A stretch of 6,797 bases of DNA from Pseudomonadota bacterium (GTDB lineage: Bacteria > Pseudomonadota > Gammaproteobacteria > Steroidobacterales > Steroidobacteraceae). The DNA is taken from the NCBI GenBank assembly GCA_021820785.1, contig JAKADE010000150.1, positions 1 through 6,797 of the forward strand, written 5' to 3'. The notes beneath the pieces are model-generated. The model was not told where the DNA came from, searched no databases, and saw only the letters and a list, made by a program, of their open reading frames with translations. The position numbers were made by a program, and so were the translations under genes. Below are positions 6,564 through 6,797 of this stretch, piece by piece; positions within the stretch are counted from its first letter, which is position 1, and every line of letters starts with the position of its first letter.

Positions 6564-6578
6564 TTTCCGGCAGAGAAA
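6564..6578. promoter_or_regulatory. Second TTTC-N7-GAAA dyad, possible LysR-type site
   Basis: TTTC (6564-6567) and GAAA (6575-6578) flank CGGCAGA; with one more base on each side the arms are GTTTC/GAAAC. Arm sequence, spacing and the GGCAG within the spacer repeat the element found between lysR and the pump operon. It is 71 bases ahead of the first possible start of the partial ORF at the right edge. A shared regulator is inference. Confidence 0.35.
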
Positions 6579-6649
6579 CGCTCCATGCATCGCGGAGGCA
6601 TTGTTCCGCTGCCGCGCCCCGCCTAGCGTGGTGCCTGAAATCCGCAACG

Positions 6650-6797
6650 ATGCGAGTGTTCGGGTTCCGCGTCATGTTTACTCGACAGTATTTCGTCATG
6701 AACTCTGCTTCGGATCCGAGCGGGGATATCGAGGGTCTGCGGCCGGTCCGATGCGTGCTTCGAACAGGTCGTATGGTGACCGCATTGCTCGGCGCCG
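6650..6797 (+). CDS. Possible partial ORF of unknown function, open at window edge
   Basis: A frame with in-phase ATG codons at 6650, 6674 and 6698 stays open to the end of the window, giving at most 49 residues. From the last ATG it starts MNSASDPSGDIEGLRP, a hydrophilic N-terminus, and becomes more hydrophobic near MVTALLGA. No Shine-Dalgarno stands out before any of the three starts and I recognise no family. It may be the start of a real gene or a chance open frame. Confidence 0.25.
   Translation, partial: MRVFGFRVMFTRQYFVMNSASDPSGDIEGLRPVRCVLRTGRMVTALLGA

Larger units (their letters stand above)
6263..6649. other. Gene-free region with several stem-loops
   Basis: No reading frame here gives a recognisable protein on either strand; the longer minus-strand frames are Arg/Pro/Ser-rich and read as GC-driven noise. 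The region holds a hairpin just after lysR (6283-6288 / 6297-6302, ATCCGC/GCGGAT), a bulged 10-bp stem at 6387-6411, the palindrome GCGTGCACGC (6434-6443), a bulged 12-bp stem at 6512-6553, and a TTTC-N7-GAAA dyad at 6564-6578. None is followed by a long T-run. It may be the 3' end of the lysR transcript with terminators, a structured RNA, or degraded sequence. Confidence 0.4.

Noticed and set aside
6127..6699. 190-codon and 116-codon minus-strand frames downstream of lysR
   Set aside because: They run into the lysR coding region or its border, are low-complexity Arg/Pro/Ser-rich, and show no family motif.
1..6797. CRISPR arrays, intact insertion sequences, integrase or phage genes
   Set aside because: No regularly spaced repeats, transposase or recombinase motifs were seen on either strand.

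Overview
The window looks like chromosomal DNA from a high-GC Proteobacterium, most likely a gamma- or betaproteobacterium. The evidence is a bacterial tRNA-Val with encoded CCA, a Gram-negative tripartite efflux system with an outer-membrane lipoprotein channel, and a divergent CrgA-type LysR regulator. I cannot place it to genus from sequence alone.

Layout. A tRNA-Val(CAC) gene with a plausible sigma-70 promoter sits at 53-127 on the plus strand. The tRNA is followed at once by short AAGTAC direct and inverted repeats that resemble the border left by a tyrosine recombinase. About 690 bases then carry no intact gene. Within them, on the minus strand (about 690 to 285), I can piece together across all three reading frames the remains of a LuxR-family regulator: the end of an autoinducer-binding domain and the LuxR-type helix-turn-helix.

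The centre is a tightly packed minus-strand operon, transcribed from about 5030 to 814. Its genes are a NodT-family outer-membrane lipoprotein channel, an EmrA/HlyD-type periplasmic adaptor (4-base ATGA overlap) and an EmrB-type 14-TM DHA2 drug:H+ antiporter (9-base gap). Together they would form a complete envelope-spanning pump exporting hydrophobic or aromatic toxicants; the real substrate is unknown. A divergent LysR-type regulator (5318-6262, plus) is the obvious controller. The shared 287-base intergenic region holds an interrupted dyad, TTTC-N7-GAAA, with LysR-box geometry (T-N11-A). A second perfect dyad abuts the lysR start codon.

Downstream of lysR, 6263 to about 6649 has no recognisable gene but is rich in stem-loops: a 10-bp bulged hairpin at 6387-6411 and a 12-bp bulged hairpin at 6512-6553. 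It also holds a second TTTC-N7-GAAA dyad at 6564-6578, resembling the intergenic one, about 70 bases ahead of a possible partial ORF that runs off the right edge.

I found no CRISPR array, intact insertion sequence or integrase. The pump and regulator are a familiar type. The less ordinary parts are the decayed luxR-like gene beside a tRNA border, the pair of matching dyads on either side of lysR, and the structured tail region.
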